From Methyloglobulus morosus KoM1 (GTDB taxonomy: Bacteria > Pseudomonadota > Gammaproteobacteria > Methylococcales > Methylomonadaceae): a stretch of 34,893 bases of DNA. The translations under genes were made by a program, and so were the position numbers. Below the pieces are notes generated by a model, which did not search any database, had not been told where the DNA came from, and worked only from the letters and a program-made list of their open reading frames with translations. Where the stretch lies: contig NZ_AYLO01000008.1 of the NCBI RefSeq assembly GCF_000496735.2, positions 1 to 34,893 on the forward strand, in the 5' to 3' direction. This document shows positions 24,325 to 32,445 of the stretch, piece after piece. The stretch's first letter is position 1. Each line of letters starts with the position of its first letter.

Positions 24325-26895
24325 CTACTGAACAGTGACGGCTATGTTTTCTTTGACCGTACCGGCAGTGGATCGCAGGCTTATGGGTGATGTACAAGCC
24401 GGGCCAGGTTTAGCCTGGAACTGCCATCCACCGCCATTAGACGAAACCGAAACCGATGCACCCAGCGTGTTGCTGGCCAAATTAGCCGGAACAGTTGGAG
24501 CCCTATATAGCTGGATCCTGTTACTGGTGGTGATGGAGCTCGTACCTTGCACCAACCATTCACCCGACGTTGCATTGATCCGCTTACACTGCGTTTTATT
24601 GCTGTTCACTGAAATCGTCTCAGTCACTGTCGCATTCACTGTGACTTGTTGAATACAAGTTGCCGTGAGCCCTACCCCATCGGTGGCAGTCCAAGCCACT
24701 GTTGTGAGGCCAAGCGGTAATGTACCTACTGGCGAACGAGTGACAACGGGGGTTGATGCATTGTCCGTTGCCGTCAGCAGCGGCAATGGTTGGCCTTGGG
24801 TCAACGTAACGGTTGCCGGGCAGCTTGTGAACACAGGTGGTGTTTGGTCGGTTACGATGGCTACAACTGTCACGACAAAGCTGACGGAATTGGTGTTTCC
24901 AGCAATATCACTTGCCGAACAAGTTACCGTTGTAGTTCCAACTGCGAAGATCGATCCTGAAGCAGAGCTACAGTTAACAGATGGATTAACGTCTACATTA
25001 TCCGTTGCTGTCGGCAATACATAGTTAACAGCAATGCCATCTGGGCTGTTTGCAGTCACCGTGATATTTGCTGGGACATTCGCCAACACTGGTGCGGTTT
25101 GGTCTGCCACAGTGACAACAAAGCGAGAAGTGGCACTATTCCCAGCGTTGTCGCTAACCGAACAATTGACTGTCGTGTTCCCTAAGCCAAAGGTCGATCC
25201 CGATGCTGGTGTACAACTAACAGCGCCTGCTACACCAGAAGTCAAATCTGATGCCGTTGGCAAGGTATAGTTAACGACAGACCCGGCTGCACTGGACGCA
25301 TTCCTTGTAATTGCTTGCGATGGACTGATAGCAGGTGCAACTGTGTCCACCTTAACTATGGCTGACACAGGCCCAGTCGATCCGCCAGCACTGCTTGCAG
25401 TACAGGAAAACTGTGATGAGACCGTATCGGACACAGACAGCAGATCAATACAACCAGACTTTGTGACAGTGGATTCAGGGTCACTCACTGACCAAGCGAT
25501 GCTTGGTGATGTTAAGTACCAGCCTGAAACAGCCGGCGCAACAGGAGATACGGTCACCCTAACCACGGGCGGTGTAGTGTCCCCACCTATTCTAACCAGT
25601 TGGGAGCATATAGCCGTATTACTGTTAGCATCGGTTGCCGTCCATATTACCGTTGTGTCGCCATTTGGGAAGGTCGCTGGGCGGTTATTGGTAACTGTGG
25701 GCGCTGGGTCCAGGTTATCCTGGGCGACTGCAACGCCGATGCCGATTGGCTGTACACCGGTTGTAGTGACCGTTGCGGGACAAGTGATCGTCGGCTTTAT
25801 TCGGTCAGGCGACAACAGGAAGGCGTGGTGTTCCACTACGTTGAGATTGTTGACTGCGTCAACTTTCGTCAAAGTCCCGATACCGATGACCTGGCCAGCA
25901 TCGTTTATGGCATGGGCTTCGGACAGCACCCAACCCGTATTGGGCAGGATCATTCCATTGAGGTCGGCTATTGGAACACCGGCTTTACGGATAATGGCGC
26001 GTTTGGCCGCACCGCCTGCTGTTGTCGAATAACCGACCACGTCATCATTGGCATTGATATCAATGCCAGCCGTATGGGTGCTGGTGGCAGTCAGTGCACC
26101 CAGGTCCACCATGCCTTGTCCAGCCTGCCAAACGAAGCCTCTCATCTGGACGTCGTTGGCATTACTGGCCACGCCAGTGACATGCCCAAAAGCATTAACG
26201 GCGTTGGCTTCGCTGTAACTGCCGCCAAGGGTCCCCAAATCTTGCACCGACGTGGGCGTGGTATAGGGAGGCGACCAAAGGGTGGCATGTGCCACTTGAC
26301 TGGCAGTCTGTGAATAGCCGGCAATTTGACCGTTAAAATTGATGTCATTGCCCTGGCTATTGCCACCGCCCAAGGTGCCCAGGTCGATAGGTAACGCGAC
26401 AGTCGGGCTAAACCAGACCACGCCATGTTCGGCGACATCGCCAGCCACAGTGGCTACGCCGGTTATCACACCGTTGTCGTTAATCGCCGTAGCGCGGCTA
26501 AGTGTGCCACCCAAGCTCGATAAGCCTTGCATTGCTCCAAGCGTCCAAACAAAACCATGGCTGGTGGCATCGCCGGCGATCCGGGAATTGCCGACAATTT
26601 TTCCTGCGTTATTGATACCCAAGGCCAATGCGTGCGTACCGCCAAGGGTGCCAAGGTCTTGCAACACCGCACCCTCCTGCCAAATGAAGGGGTGCAGGGC
26701 AGCATTGGCGGGCAGATGTGAATAGCCAGCAACCTGACCTGCCTCGTTGAGGGCTGCACTACTGCTGTAAGCGCCGCCGAGCGTACCCAGGTCAGTTATG
26801 GAGTACTGGGGGGCAGCATGTAGCACATCCAACGGCAAACCAAGCGCGAGCGGGACCGCCAACAAGGCCGTAATCGTTATTTGTAGTGTTTTCAT
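24325..26895 (-). CDS. Secreted HAF-repeat and HYR-domain protein
   Basis: An 856-residue exported repeat protein. After a signal peptide (about 1-28), residues 30-365 contain about seven HAF-type repeats, each of the form DLGTLGG...A..IN..G.V.G......HAF.W, expected to make a beta-propeller-like fold. Residues 370-770 contain an Ig-like segment and HYR-type modules (TATDANSN, DNAGNSATSRFVVTV, DIAGNTNSVSFVVTV), found in adhesive extracellular proteins. The last 85 residues form a Cys-containing end (GEWLVQGTSS, GWQFQAKPGP). No sortase, PEP-CTERM or autotransporter anchor is seen. The start at 26895 is chosen because the signal peptide begins there. It follows the 244-residue secreted protein by 10 bases. 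Function unknown, probably surface or matrix. Confidence 0.85.
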   Translation of the reverse strand: MKTLQITITALLAVPLALGLPLDVLHAAPQYSITDLGTLGGAYSSSAALNEAGQVAGYSHLPANAALHPFIWQEGAVLQDLGTLGGTHALALGINNAGKIVGNSRIAGDATSHGFVWTLGAMQGLSSLGGTLSRATAINDNGVITGVATVAGDVAEHGVVWFSPTVALPIDLGTLGGGNSQGNDINFNGQIAGYSQTASQVAHATLWSPPYTTPTSVQDLGTLGGSYSEANAVNAFGHVTGVASNANDVQMRGFVWQAGQGMVDLGALTATSTHTAGIDINANDDVVGYSTTAGGAAKRAIIRKAGVPIADLNGMILPNTGWVLSEAHAINDAGQVIGIGTLTKVDAVNNLNVVEHHAFLLSPDRIKPTITCPATVTTTGVQPIGIGVAVAQDNLDPAPTVTNNRPATFPNGDTTVIWTATDANSNTAICSQLVRIGGDTTPPVVRVTVSPVAPAVSGWYLTSPSIAWSVSDPESTVTKSGCIDLLSVSDTVSSQFSCTASSAGGSTGPVSAIVKVDTVAPAISPSQAITRNASSAAGSVVNYTLPTASDLTSGVAGAVSCTPASGSTFGLGNTTVNCSVSDNAGNSATSRFVVTVADQTAPVLANVPANITVTANSPDGIAVNYVLPTATDNVDVNPSVNCSSASGSIFAVGTTTVTCSASDIAGNTNSVSFVVTVVAIVTDQTPPVFTSCPATVTLTQGQPLPLLTATDNASTPVVTRSPVGTLPLGLTTVAWTATDGVGLTATCIQQVTVNATVTETISVNSNKTQCKRINATSGEWLVQGTSSITTSNRIQLYRAPTVPANLASNTLGASVSVSSNGGGWQFQAKPGPACTSPISLRSTAGTVKENIAVTVQ

Positions 26896-26905
26896 GGTCG
26901 TAATC

Positions 26906-27640
26906 TCAGAAATTAGCCAAGGGGACAATGGTGAACTGGTCACCGATGATGGAACCCCCGCCCGTGCTGATGATGGTCAACTCGGTAAAGCCATGTGAGT
27001 CCTCCACACCGACAAAGGGTATATTGCCGCGCGTCTCCTGGGTAAAATCACGGACCGGGGTCGCCTGACCGTTGACGATGAACTGTATTCCGTCGGAAAC
27101 GCGGCCCTCCTGCAGATCTGGCGAGTTAGTGACGATGAACGGGTCGAAGACCATGCCGAATTGGGCGATCCGCTTGTTGAAGCGGATTTGGACAACGCGT
27201 GGCGCTTCATTGGGTTGGCCAAGTGCCGGAGAGCGGCCATTGACACCGAATTCCAGGCTGATCCGATCTAGCCCCGATTGCTTGTCTGCACCAGTGAAGG
27301 GAAGGGTCGGTTTGGGGATATTGGTGATGCTGTTGAAGGAAAAGAAATCAGTACCGAATCGAACCGCATTACCGCACACCAGATTGTTTGCATTAAGGTC
27401 TGCCGGAATAAGGCAAGGGGTTGTGTTTAAACCCGCCGCAATGAGGCGCTCTTGTAATTGGGCCTCGATCGTCGCCGTAGTCAACTTGACTTTTTTGGGG
27501 TCAGCGTAGAAGAACATGTAGCTCGTCTTGGCTGCCTTCAAATCGCCGTCGCCGATCAGCTTCGGTGCCGCTGCGGCTGGCAAGGCAAAAGCCGAGCAAA
27601 GCGCAAACGCCACCGTTCTTGTGAATTTGTTTGTGTACAT
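26906..27640 (-). CDS. Secreted protein of unknown function
   Basis: A 244-residue protein with a clear signal peptide (MYTNKFTRTVAFALCSAFAL, cut near AAAA). The mature part has a beta-rich pattern with VVQIRFNKRIAQFGMVFDP and a final GFTELTIISTGGG...GDQFTI. Such ends occur in secreted proteins with PEP-CTERM sorting, but that C-terminal signal is absent here: the protein ends at PLANF. Two cysteines (CLIPADLNANNLVC) may form a disulfide. GAGGTAATACATA precedes the ATG. It is the first gene of a two-gene unit with the HAF/HYR protein, 10 bases downstream. I do not recognise a functional family. Confidence 0.75.
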   Translation of the reverse strand: MYTNKFTRTVAFALCSAFALPAAAAPKLIGDGDLKAAKTSYMFFYADPKKVKLTTATIEAQLQERLIAAGLNTTPCLIPADLNANNLVCGNAVRFGTDFFSFNSITNIPKPTLPFTGADKQSGLDRISLEFGVNGRSPALGQPNEAPRVVQIRFNKRIAQFGMVFDPFIVTNSPDLQEGRVSDGIQFIVNGQATPVRDFTQETRGNIPFVGVEDSHGFTELTIISTGGGSIIGDQFTIVPLANF

Positions 27641-27728
27641 TATGTATTACCTCAGTTTAAGCGCAGTAAAATCTGCATGAACCTTCTTGGCTACCTGCAA
27701 TTATTGTTAATGACTTGTCGTATTCCTT

Positions 27729-27771
27729 ATGGTGTTTAGTTTGTGTCCCCAAACCAACGCACCTATGGTGT
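27729..27771. promoter_or_regulatory. Direct repeats of TATGGTGT upstream of the secreted-protein operon
   Basis: TATGGTGT occurs at 27729-27736 and 27764-27771, 35 bases apart, with TATTCC beside each in mirrored position (27721 and 27771). They lie 89-131 bases before the ATG at 27640, where a regulator would bind. The gap 27641-28061 has no gene. The repeats are observed; a regulatory role is a guess. Confidence 0.3.
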
Positions 27772-27951
27772 ATTCCCAAAGACAATCTAAAAGTTCACTT
27801 GAGTGATAATATAATTTTCAGTTCGTATTTGATGACCGAAACCTACCATTCAATCTTCTTATCCTGAATTGATAACTTAACGACCTAAATTGCCATCATT
27901 AAAACAAAGTCCTGAATCAAGCCTTTGTTGGTTCATCCTCTTTTAATGTAT

Positions 27952-28044
27952 GGGGTTGCAGGCGAAACACCATGTTTGCCTACAGCCCCTTTGTTTCAGT
28001 GTTCACAGTGGCCACCACATGAGGTGACCACCGTGCCCTTTTTT
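27952..28044 (+). terminator. Two strong hairpins after the 838-residue protein gene
   Basis: GGGGTTGCAGGC (27952) pairs with GCCTACAGCCCC (27976) with one mismatch. Then CACAGTGGCCACC (28004-28016) and GGTGACCACCGTG (28023-28035) form a 13-base-pair stem with two A-C positions that become G-U on the minus strand. Six T follow at 28039, but on the plus strand. They lie 18-110 bases after the minus-strand stop at 28062, so they probably end that transcript, although the T-run suits plus-strand termination. Confidence 0.45.
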
Positions 28045-28061
28045 CCGCCAACTTGATCGGC

Positions 28062-30578
28062 TTACAACTGCCCAGTACGATTACCAGAACCGCCGCTGGA
28101 GGTAGTACAGTTGACCGTGTAGTTGTTGCCGACAGCCGCAGGTGAGTTAGCAACATTCACGTAAGCGTTGGTCCCGGCACCCGGCACAACTGGTCCGCCG
28201 ATGTCACCGATTTGGCCACCTGCGCCATTGGCAGTCAACCTGCATTGTGCGCTTGGCGCCAGGGTGATGGCTCCGGCCGGGCCCGCATAAGTGCTGGTGA
28301 AGCGGATATCCCACCGTGAACCGTTCCACCTGACGCGTTGGAAAGCCACCGCTTCTGCCGCTGTCTTCAAGGCCACTTGTACCGTGATGGGTGCTGAACG
28401 AACGCCAGCCGTATTTGCCACTGTGTAGGTAAACGTGTCGATGGTGTTATTAGCGGTTGCGCCCTGGCCTACTGGTGTGTAGGTGATGGTGCCGCTGGCA
28501 TTTGCAACCGCATTCCCGCGTGTACCTTGGGTGGCAATTTGCACTGAAGTAATATCAATCGGCGTAGCGCTCAAGCCAGTCGTGTCATTAGCCAAGACCG
28601 GGATAACGGCCCCAGCAGTTGTACGGAACACGCCTTGGCGGTCAGCCACGCCCACGGGTGGTGGTATGGTTTTGTCCACGCTCAAGTCTACCCTGGCAAC
28701 GTTGGTCACCGTGTTGTTTACCGTATCTTGGATAGCATAGTAGAAGGTCAGGTTAGACGCATCCATGCCTTCTTCAGCGGTATAAGTCACGGTGCCGCCG
28801 CTGATAGGTGCCGTCACAGTACCAACTTGCTTAGTCCCATCATTAGGCTGGCTAATCACCACAATGCGGAAGTTTCCTGGCGTGGTGTCTGCACTGGCAG
28901 TTAGCTTGACCAAACTTGGTGTATTATCAAAAGCCACACCAGTCAGATCCAAAGCAGTTGTGCCGGTACCTTGGATATTGTCGAAACTGTCACTGACTGC
29001 GCCTAGGAGTACAAGCGCATCGCTGGCGGTGCCGTCGGCTAGACTGACAGGTTGGCTGGTTTCTTTTCCGCCCAAGTTAGATTGCACGATAACGTCTTTC
29101 GGGATGAAATGGGTGTCCGGATTGAAATTGTCCAGATCTACATCCAGCACCACGTCATTCACTGCCACGGCAGGGCAAGTTCCAGTTGCTGGGCCGAATG
29201 CACCATAGGCAGGTGAGTTCAGGCTTAACGGTACTGGGCTGGTTTCGTCACCGGAATGCGCGGCGATACAAAGCTTTCTAGTCACCGGTTCAAAGACAGA
29301 TTTGGTTACGATCACGGCATCCACCACCCCGCTTGATGAACGGTTAGTCGGATTGCTGGTCAGGTCGGTCACGGTTACGCTGGAAGGGATTTGCGCCAAA
29401 CTAACAGCGCCATTATCGAATTCCAGGTGGGCATGATAACGGCCTGTTGCCACGCCAGCGACCTTTTCTTCCTGCATCGTCACGCTAGGCAAGTGCTGGG
29501 AAGCATCGGTTGAAGCCGTCAGGACGACATTATGGTTTTTGGTGCCATCTGCCCACACATCCAACGCAGCTGTAGCGCCGTTACGGACATAGGTTGCCTT
29601 GGTGATGGCGATTGGGTCTACGATGGGCAAATCCCAAATAGGGCCTGAGATGGCAGCCAAGTCATTGAACAGCGGTTGACCTGCGCCAGCGCCCAAGTTA
29701 CAGCCTGCGGGTGGAATAATTTCTACATAGTTATTGAATGTCTTTTCAAGATGACCAGGACCTGCAGGTATCGTACTACCTACGAACAAGTGTTCAATAT
29801 TGGGGTCGCCGATATACTTACGGACAGGGCCGACTGGCGGGGTGAATACTATTGCAGGATTGGTAGCACTGACTGGGTTAACACCGTCTACACCTACATC
29901 CCACTTCAGGAAAGGGCCGTGGAGACCTTTTAACGCAGCATCCATATCCCCAGGGATAGGCGTTATGTCGTTGGTGTAGAACAGGGCGCGCCCGCCCTCT
30001 TCCATGGTGAAGTTATGGACTGCAAACGGTGTGCGCACTATATAGTCGCCCGCACAAGAATTGTCGCCCGTTACCGGCAAATCGATACGGATACGCTCAC
30101 GGGAAAATACGACTTCCTGTGGGTCTGCGGCATTGCGTACCGCCGGCGGCGAACCGTCGGCAGTCAAATAGGCCATTTCAAAATTACCAATCCAAAGCAG
30201 GTCACCGCCCGTAATCGGAATATTGATTTCGGATGCCGCATAAAATGCCTCGTCACCGATATTACCGGCAAAACGGTCAGGCAATGCATCGGCAGTGCTG
30301 GTCAAACACAAAGGTCCGCTTCCTGCGTCATCCTGATAGATACATTGGCCAATCGCCAAGCCGCCTGCATCGGCAGTTTCGCGGTACCAGTCCGGAAAGA
30401 AATCGGCCGGTAAAGTGGTAGTGCCGACAGACCTTACTGGGCCGCGGTCACGCAATACGGCATTCGCCATGCCACTGACAAGTATGGTGCCTGCCAACGC
30501 AATCTCGATACCCTTGCGCAGGCGGCCTTTGCCTATTTGGGAGCTTACTCTCCCTGTCAATAACTCAATTTTTTTCAT
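28062..30578 (-). CDS. Large secreted protein with cadherin-like repeats
   Basis: An 838-residue exported protein. The signal peptide has a long basic n-region (GKGRLRKGIEIALAGTILVS, cut near MANA). Residues 45-350 are of unknown type with several Cys (IGQCIYQ, PLCLTS, DNSCAGDY, AGCNLGAG). The middle contains beta-sandwich repeats, and residues about 650-735 match a cadherin-like/Big_9 module (VLANDTTG..., GTITYTPVGQ, DTFTYTVAN). The C-terminal 100 residues start AFQRVRWNGSRWDIRFTSTY and hold two Cys. I chose the ATG at 30578 because GGAG precedes it and the signal peptide begins there; the frame stays open 71 codons further upstream without a recognisable product. It neighbours the oxidase cluster. 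Function unknown. Confidence 0.75.
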   Translation of the reverse strand: MKKIELLTGRVSSQIGKGRLRKGIEIALAGTILVSGMANAVLRDRGPVRSVGTTTLPADFFPDWYRETADAGGLAIGQCIYQDDAGSGPLCLTSTADALPDRFAGNIGDEAFYAASEINIPITGGDLLWIGNFEMAYLTADGSPPAVRNAADPQEVVFSRERIRIDLPVTGDNSCAGDYIVRTPFAVHNFTMEEGGRALFYTNDITPIPGDMDAALKGLHGPFLKWDVGVDGVNPVSATNPAIVFTPPVGPVRKYIGDPNIEHLFVGSTIPAGPGHLEKTFNNYVEIIPPAGCNLGAGAGQPLFNDLAAISGPIWDLPIVDPIAITKATYVRNGATAALDVWADGTKNHNVVLTASTDASQHLPSVTMQEEKVAGVATGRYHAHLEFDNGAVSLAQIPSSVTVTDLTSNPTNRSSSGVVDAVIVTKSVFEPVTRKLCIAAHSGDETSPVPLSLNSPAYGAFGPATGTCPAVAVNDVVLDVDLDNFNPDTHFIPKDVIVQSNLGGKETSQPVSLADGTASDALVLLGAVSDSFDNIQGTGTTALDLTGVAFDNTPSLVKLTASADTTPGNFRIVVISQPNDGTKQVGTVTAPISGGTVTYTAEEGMDASNLTFYYAIQDTVNNTVTNVARVDLSVDKTIPPPVGVADRQGVFRTTAGAVIPVLANDTTGLSATPIDITSVQIATQGTRGNAVANASGTITYTPVGQGATANNTIDTFTYTVANTAGVRSAPITVQVALKTAAEAVAFQRVRWNGSRWDIRFTSTYAGPAGAITLAPSAQCRLTANGAGGQIGDIGGPVVPGAGTNAYVNVANSPAAVGNNYTVNCTTSSGGSGNRTGQL

Positions 30579-30881
30579 GTTAAACTCCATTATTTCGTTG
30601 TAGGTTGAACAAAGATGCCAACGCCGTTGACTTTCACCAATCTCGTACGTCCTTTTTTCAGTTTTGTTTTCACTAAAATCCCCATCAGTAAAAATTGGAA
30701 AACTATTTTTAATGCAGCAATCAGAAGCGGCTTCAGTACTTCCGCCTTTTCGAGCAGTTAGCCCACATCCATTCAAAATCCCTATCATCAATCGCCATTC
30801 ACTTAATTCGCGGGGATGACAAAAATTAATTAATCGCTGATTATTTAATGCTTGACTTTTACTCCATGTTCCATAATAATT

Positions 30882-30927
30882 AAACCGTGTTTAGAAAATG
30901 ACAGGTTCAAGCACGGTTTGGTTTTTT
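30882..30927 (+). terminator. Hairpin with T-run in the gap upstream of the 838-residue protein
   Basis: AAACCGTG at 30882-30889 pairs perfectly with CACGGTTT at 30912-30919 across a 22-base loop, followed by GGTTTTTT. The shape fits a plus-strand terminator, but no plus-strand gene lies upstream. It could end an antisense or small RNA, or be a chance structure. Confidence 0.3.
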
Positions 30928-30979
30928 ACTTTTACTCTTCACACTAAAGGTATACTCTGAACAATATGATTATTGCTAT

Positions 30980-31042
30980 GGTTCGACAGGTTCAGGACGA
31001 ACAGAATTAACGCGTTATCGTACTCTCCGGTTTTGTCGAAAG
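30980..31042. repeat. Second REP-like element with TTCGACA/TGTCGAA ends
   Basis: The segment starts GGTTCGACAGGTTCAGGACG and ends TTTTGTCGAAAGAC; TTCGACA (30982-30988) and TGTCGAA (31034-31040) are exact reverse complements, 45 bases apart. It shares both ends with the element at 9340 but has a different, shorter interior, suggesting a family of small non-autonomous repeats. It lies in the 796-base gene-free region 30792-31587. Confidence 0.5.
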
Positions 31043-31181
31043 ACTTAACCCAAGTTTTCCATTATTAAAACGCATGGGATTTATCCATGCACGGCATAGC
31101 TAACGGTGTGCTACTTCTCAGCCTAACCCAGAAAATTTATCCTTGAAGTTAAGGCGATATATCGCAAATCCCCCTTGTTTT

Positions 31182-31309
31182 TAACCGTGAGCTCAGGTTA
31201 CTAAAAACTGCAAGCAATTAAACTAAGCAAAAGACCTGAATCCAGGTCAGTAAAACACCTGAAATGAGCTAAGGCAAAAGCCTTAGTCAAAACTAAGGTC
31301 TAGCTTTTT
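31182..31309 (+). ncRNA. Candidate structured leader or small RNA with competing hairpins
   Basis: Within a gene-free stretch four linked elements occur in 130 bases. TAACC and GGTTA flank TGAGCTCA (31182-31200). GACCTG-AATC-CAGGTC is a perfect hairpin (31233-31248) whose CAGGT arm can also pair with ACCTG at 31257. CTAAGGC-AAAA-GCCTTAG (31269-31286) overlaps CCTTAGT-CAAA-ACTAAGG (31281-31298), so both cannot form at once. AGCTTTTT (31302-31309) follows, a possible terminator tail. Mutually exclusive stems are usual in riboswitches and attenuators. No known riboswitch class was recognised. The next plus-strand gene is the regulator at 31588. A stand-alone RNA is equally possible. Confidence 0.4.
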
Positions 31310-31587
31310 CACTGAGCCGCCTTGCCGCCATAAGTCAGTTGGGGAAAGGTAGCGACTCCTCGTCGAGTCTTGTGAAAAGTCAAATTTCGACAATCCCTCG
31401 CCTAATTTTTCGGCAAATAGCCTTTTAATCAAAGTCGCCTATATATCCATAGGTATTAGTACGTATAGACCCGTTTCTTTAAAGATAGATAATGTAGTCC
31501 AAGGGAGTATTTTGGCGTTTCGCAAAATTTAATAGGATGCGCAACCGCACTTAATCGTTTAGGTTATCTAATGAAATCGGGCTAATT

Positions 31588-32349
31588 ATGAACAGAATTG
31601 CAATAGTGGAAAATCAGGCGATTGTCCGGGAGGGTTTGCGGATGCTTTTATCACGAAACCCTGAGTTTTCGGTTTATCATGCCACTGACCCTATCGCCCT
31701 TTTTCGGCAAACGTGGACAGCTCCCCCAGAGTTGGTCATTATGGATAAAATCATGTTCGGCATGAACGCAATTGAAGCGATAGAGGAAGTCAAAAAACGC
31801 TGGAGCAATACCAAGGTTTTAATTTTTACTGCTAAAAGTGCAGAAGAAAATATTGTGAGGGCCTTTCAGGCCGGTGCTAGCGGCTATATCTTAAAGAGCG
31901 CAGCCCCCGAAGAATTGCTGTTTGCCATTCCCCACTTATTGGCAGGCCATTATTATGTCTCGCCAGCTATCTTATCGACAGTCATCCAAGGCTATTGCCG
32001 ATTGGGTAAAGCCGTCCTTGAGAATATTTGTGGCGTTAAACTTTCTACGCGTGAAAGGGAATTGCTAAAGCTGATTGCTGAAGGCAACAAGAACAAGGAT
32101 ATCGCCAATATTCTTTGTCTCAGCATAAAAACTGTCGAGACGCACCGTTACAATTTGATGAAGAAACTGGATATCCATAATGTTGCCGAGTTAACGGTAT
32201 TTGCCAACCGAGCGGGGGTGACGATGGACAGCGTCAATAATGGAATCGAACGGCAACCCGCTGAAATTATAATAAACCATCCCAGTGGCATGAGAATTGT
32301 GGAACGGAGGAAGACTTCGCGCAAGCAAACCCAGCACATCAACCATTGA
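31588..32349 (+). CDS. NarL/FixJ-type response regulator with atypical Glu-Asn pocket and C-terminal tail
   Basis: A 253-residue response regulator. The receiver domain has Glu8-Asn9 (IVENQA) instead of Asp-Asp, the phospho-acceptor Asp53 (VIMDKIM) and Lys in YILKSAAP. The LuxR helix-turn-helix is LSTRERELLKLI with NKDIANILCLSIKTVETHRYNLMKKLDIHN, nearly identical to the regulator at 85. A further 35-residue basic tail (MRIVERRKTSRKQTQHINH) is absent from that paralogue. The ATG has only GGGC upstream. It converges on the hybrid histidine kinase, 96 bases away, a plausible partner. A 796-base non-coding region precedes it. The family is secure; signal and targets are unknown. Confidence 0.92.
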   Translation: MNRIAIVENQAIVREGLRMLLSRNPEFSVYHATDPIALFRQTWTAPPELVIMDKIMFGMNAIEAIEEVKKRWSNTKVLIFTAKSAEENIVRAFQAGASGYILKSAAPEELLFAIPHLLAGHYYVSPAILSTVIQGYCRLGKAVLENICGVKLSTRERELLKLIAEGNKNKDIANILCLSIKTVETHRYNLMKKLDIHNVAELTVFANRAGVTMDSVNNGIERQPAEIIINHPSGMRIVERRKTSRKQTQHINH

Positions 32350-32424
32350 TCCGCTAATGTGTAAAACCGTTCGGGCTGAACCCTTGGCCTAAGCTGAGAA
32401 GGGAGGAATCAACGACTTACGTTC

Positions 32425-32445
32425 GTCCTTAACGTGCCGAAGGAC
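32425..32445. terminator. Hairpin between convergent regulator and kinase genes
   Basis: GTCCTT (32425-32430) and AAGGAC (32440-32445) form a perfect six-base-pair stem directly beside the kinase stop codon. There is no U-run on either side, so it is at most a weak bidirectional terminator. Confidence 0.3.

Noticed and set aside
25343-26313. Long plus-strand frames opposite the HAF/HYR gene
   Set aside because: The minus-strand protein has a signal peptide and regular repeats; the plus-strand frames reflect the repetitive codon pattern and have no recognisable content.
30579-30791. N-terminal extension of the 838-residue protein
   Set aside because: The frame is open by 71 codons, but a good ribosome-binding site and signal peptide begin at 30578.
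31182-31400. Known riboswitch (cyclic-di-GMP, cobalamin) or CsrB-type RNA
   Set aside because: The conserved cores of those classes are not seen, and the loops on the plus strand carry no repeated GGA. Only the competing stems support a structured RNA.
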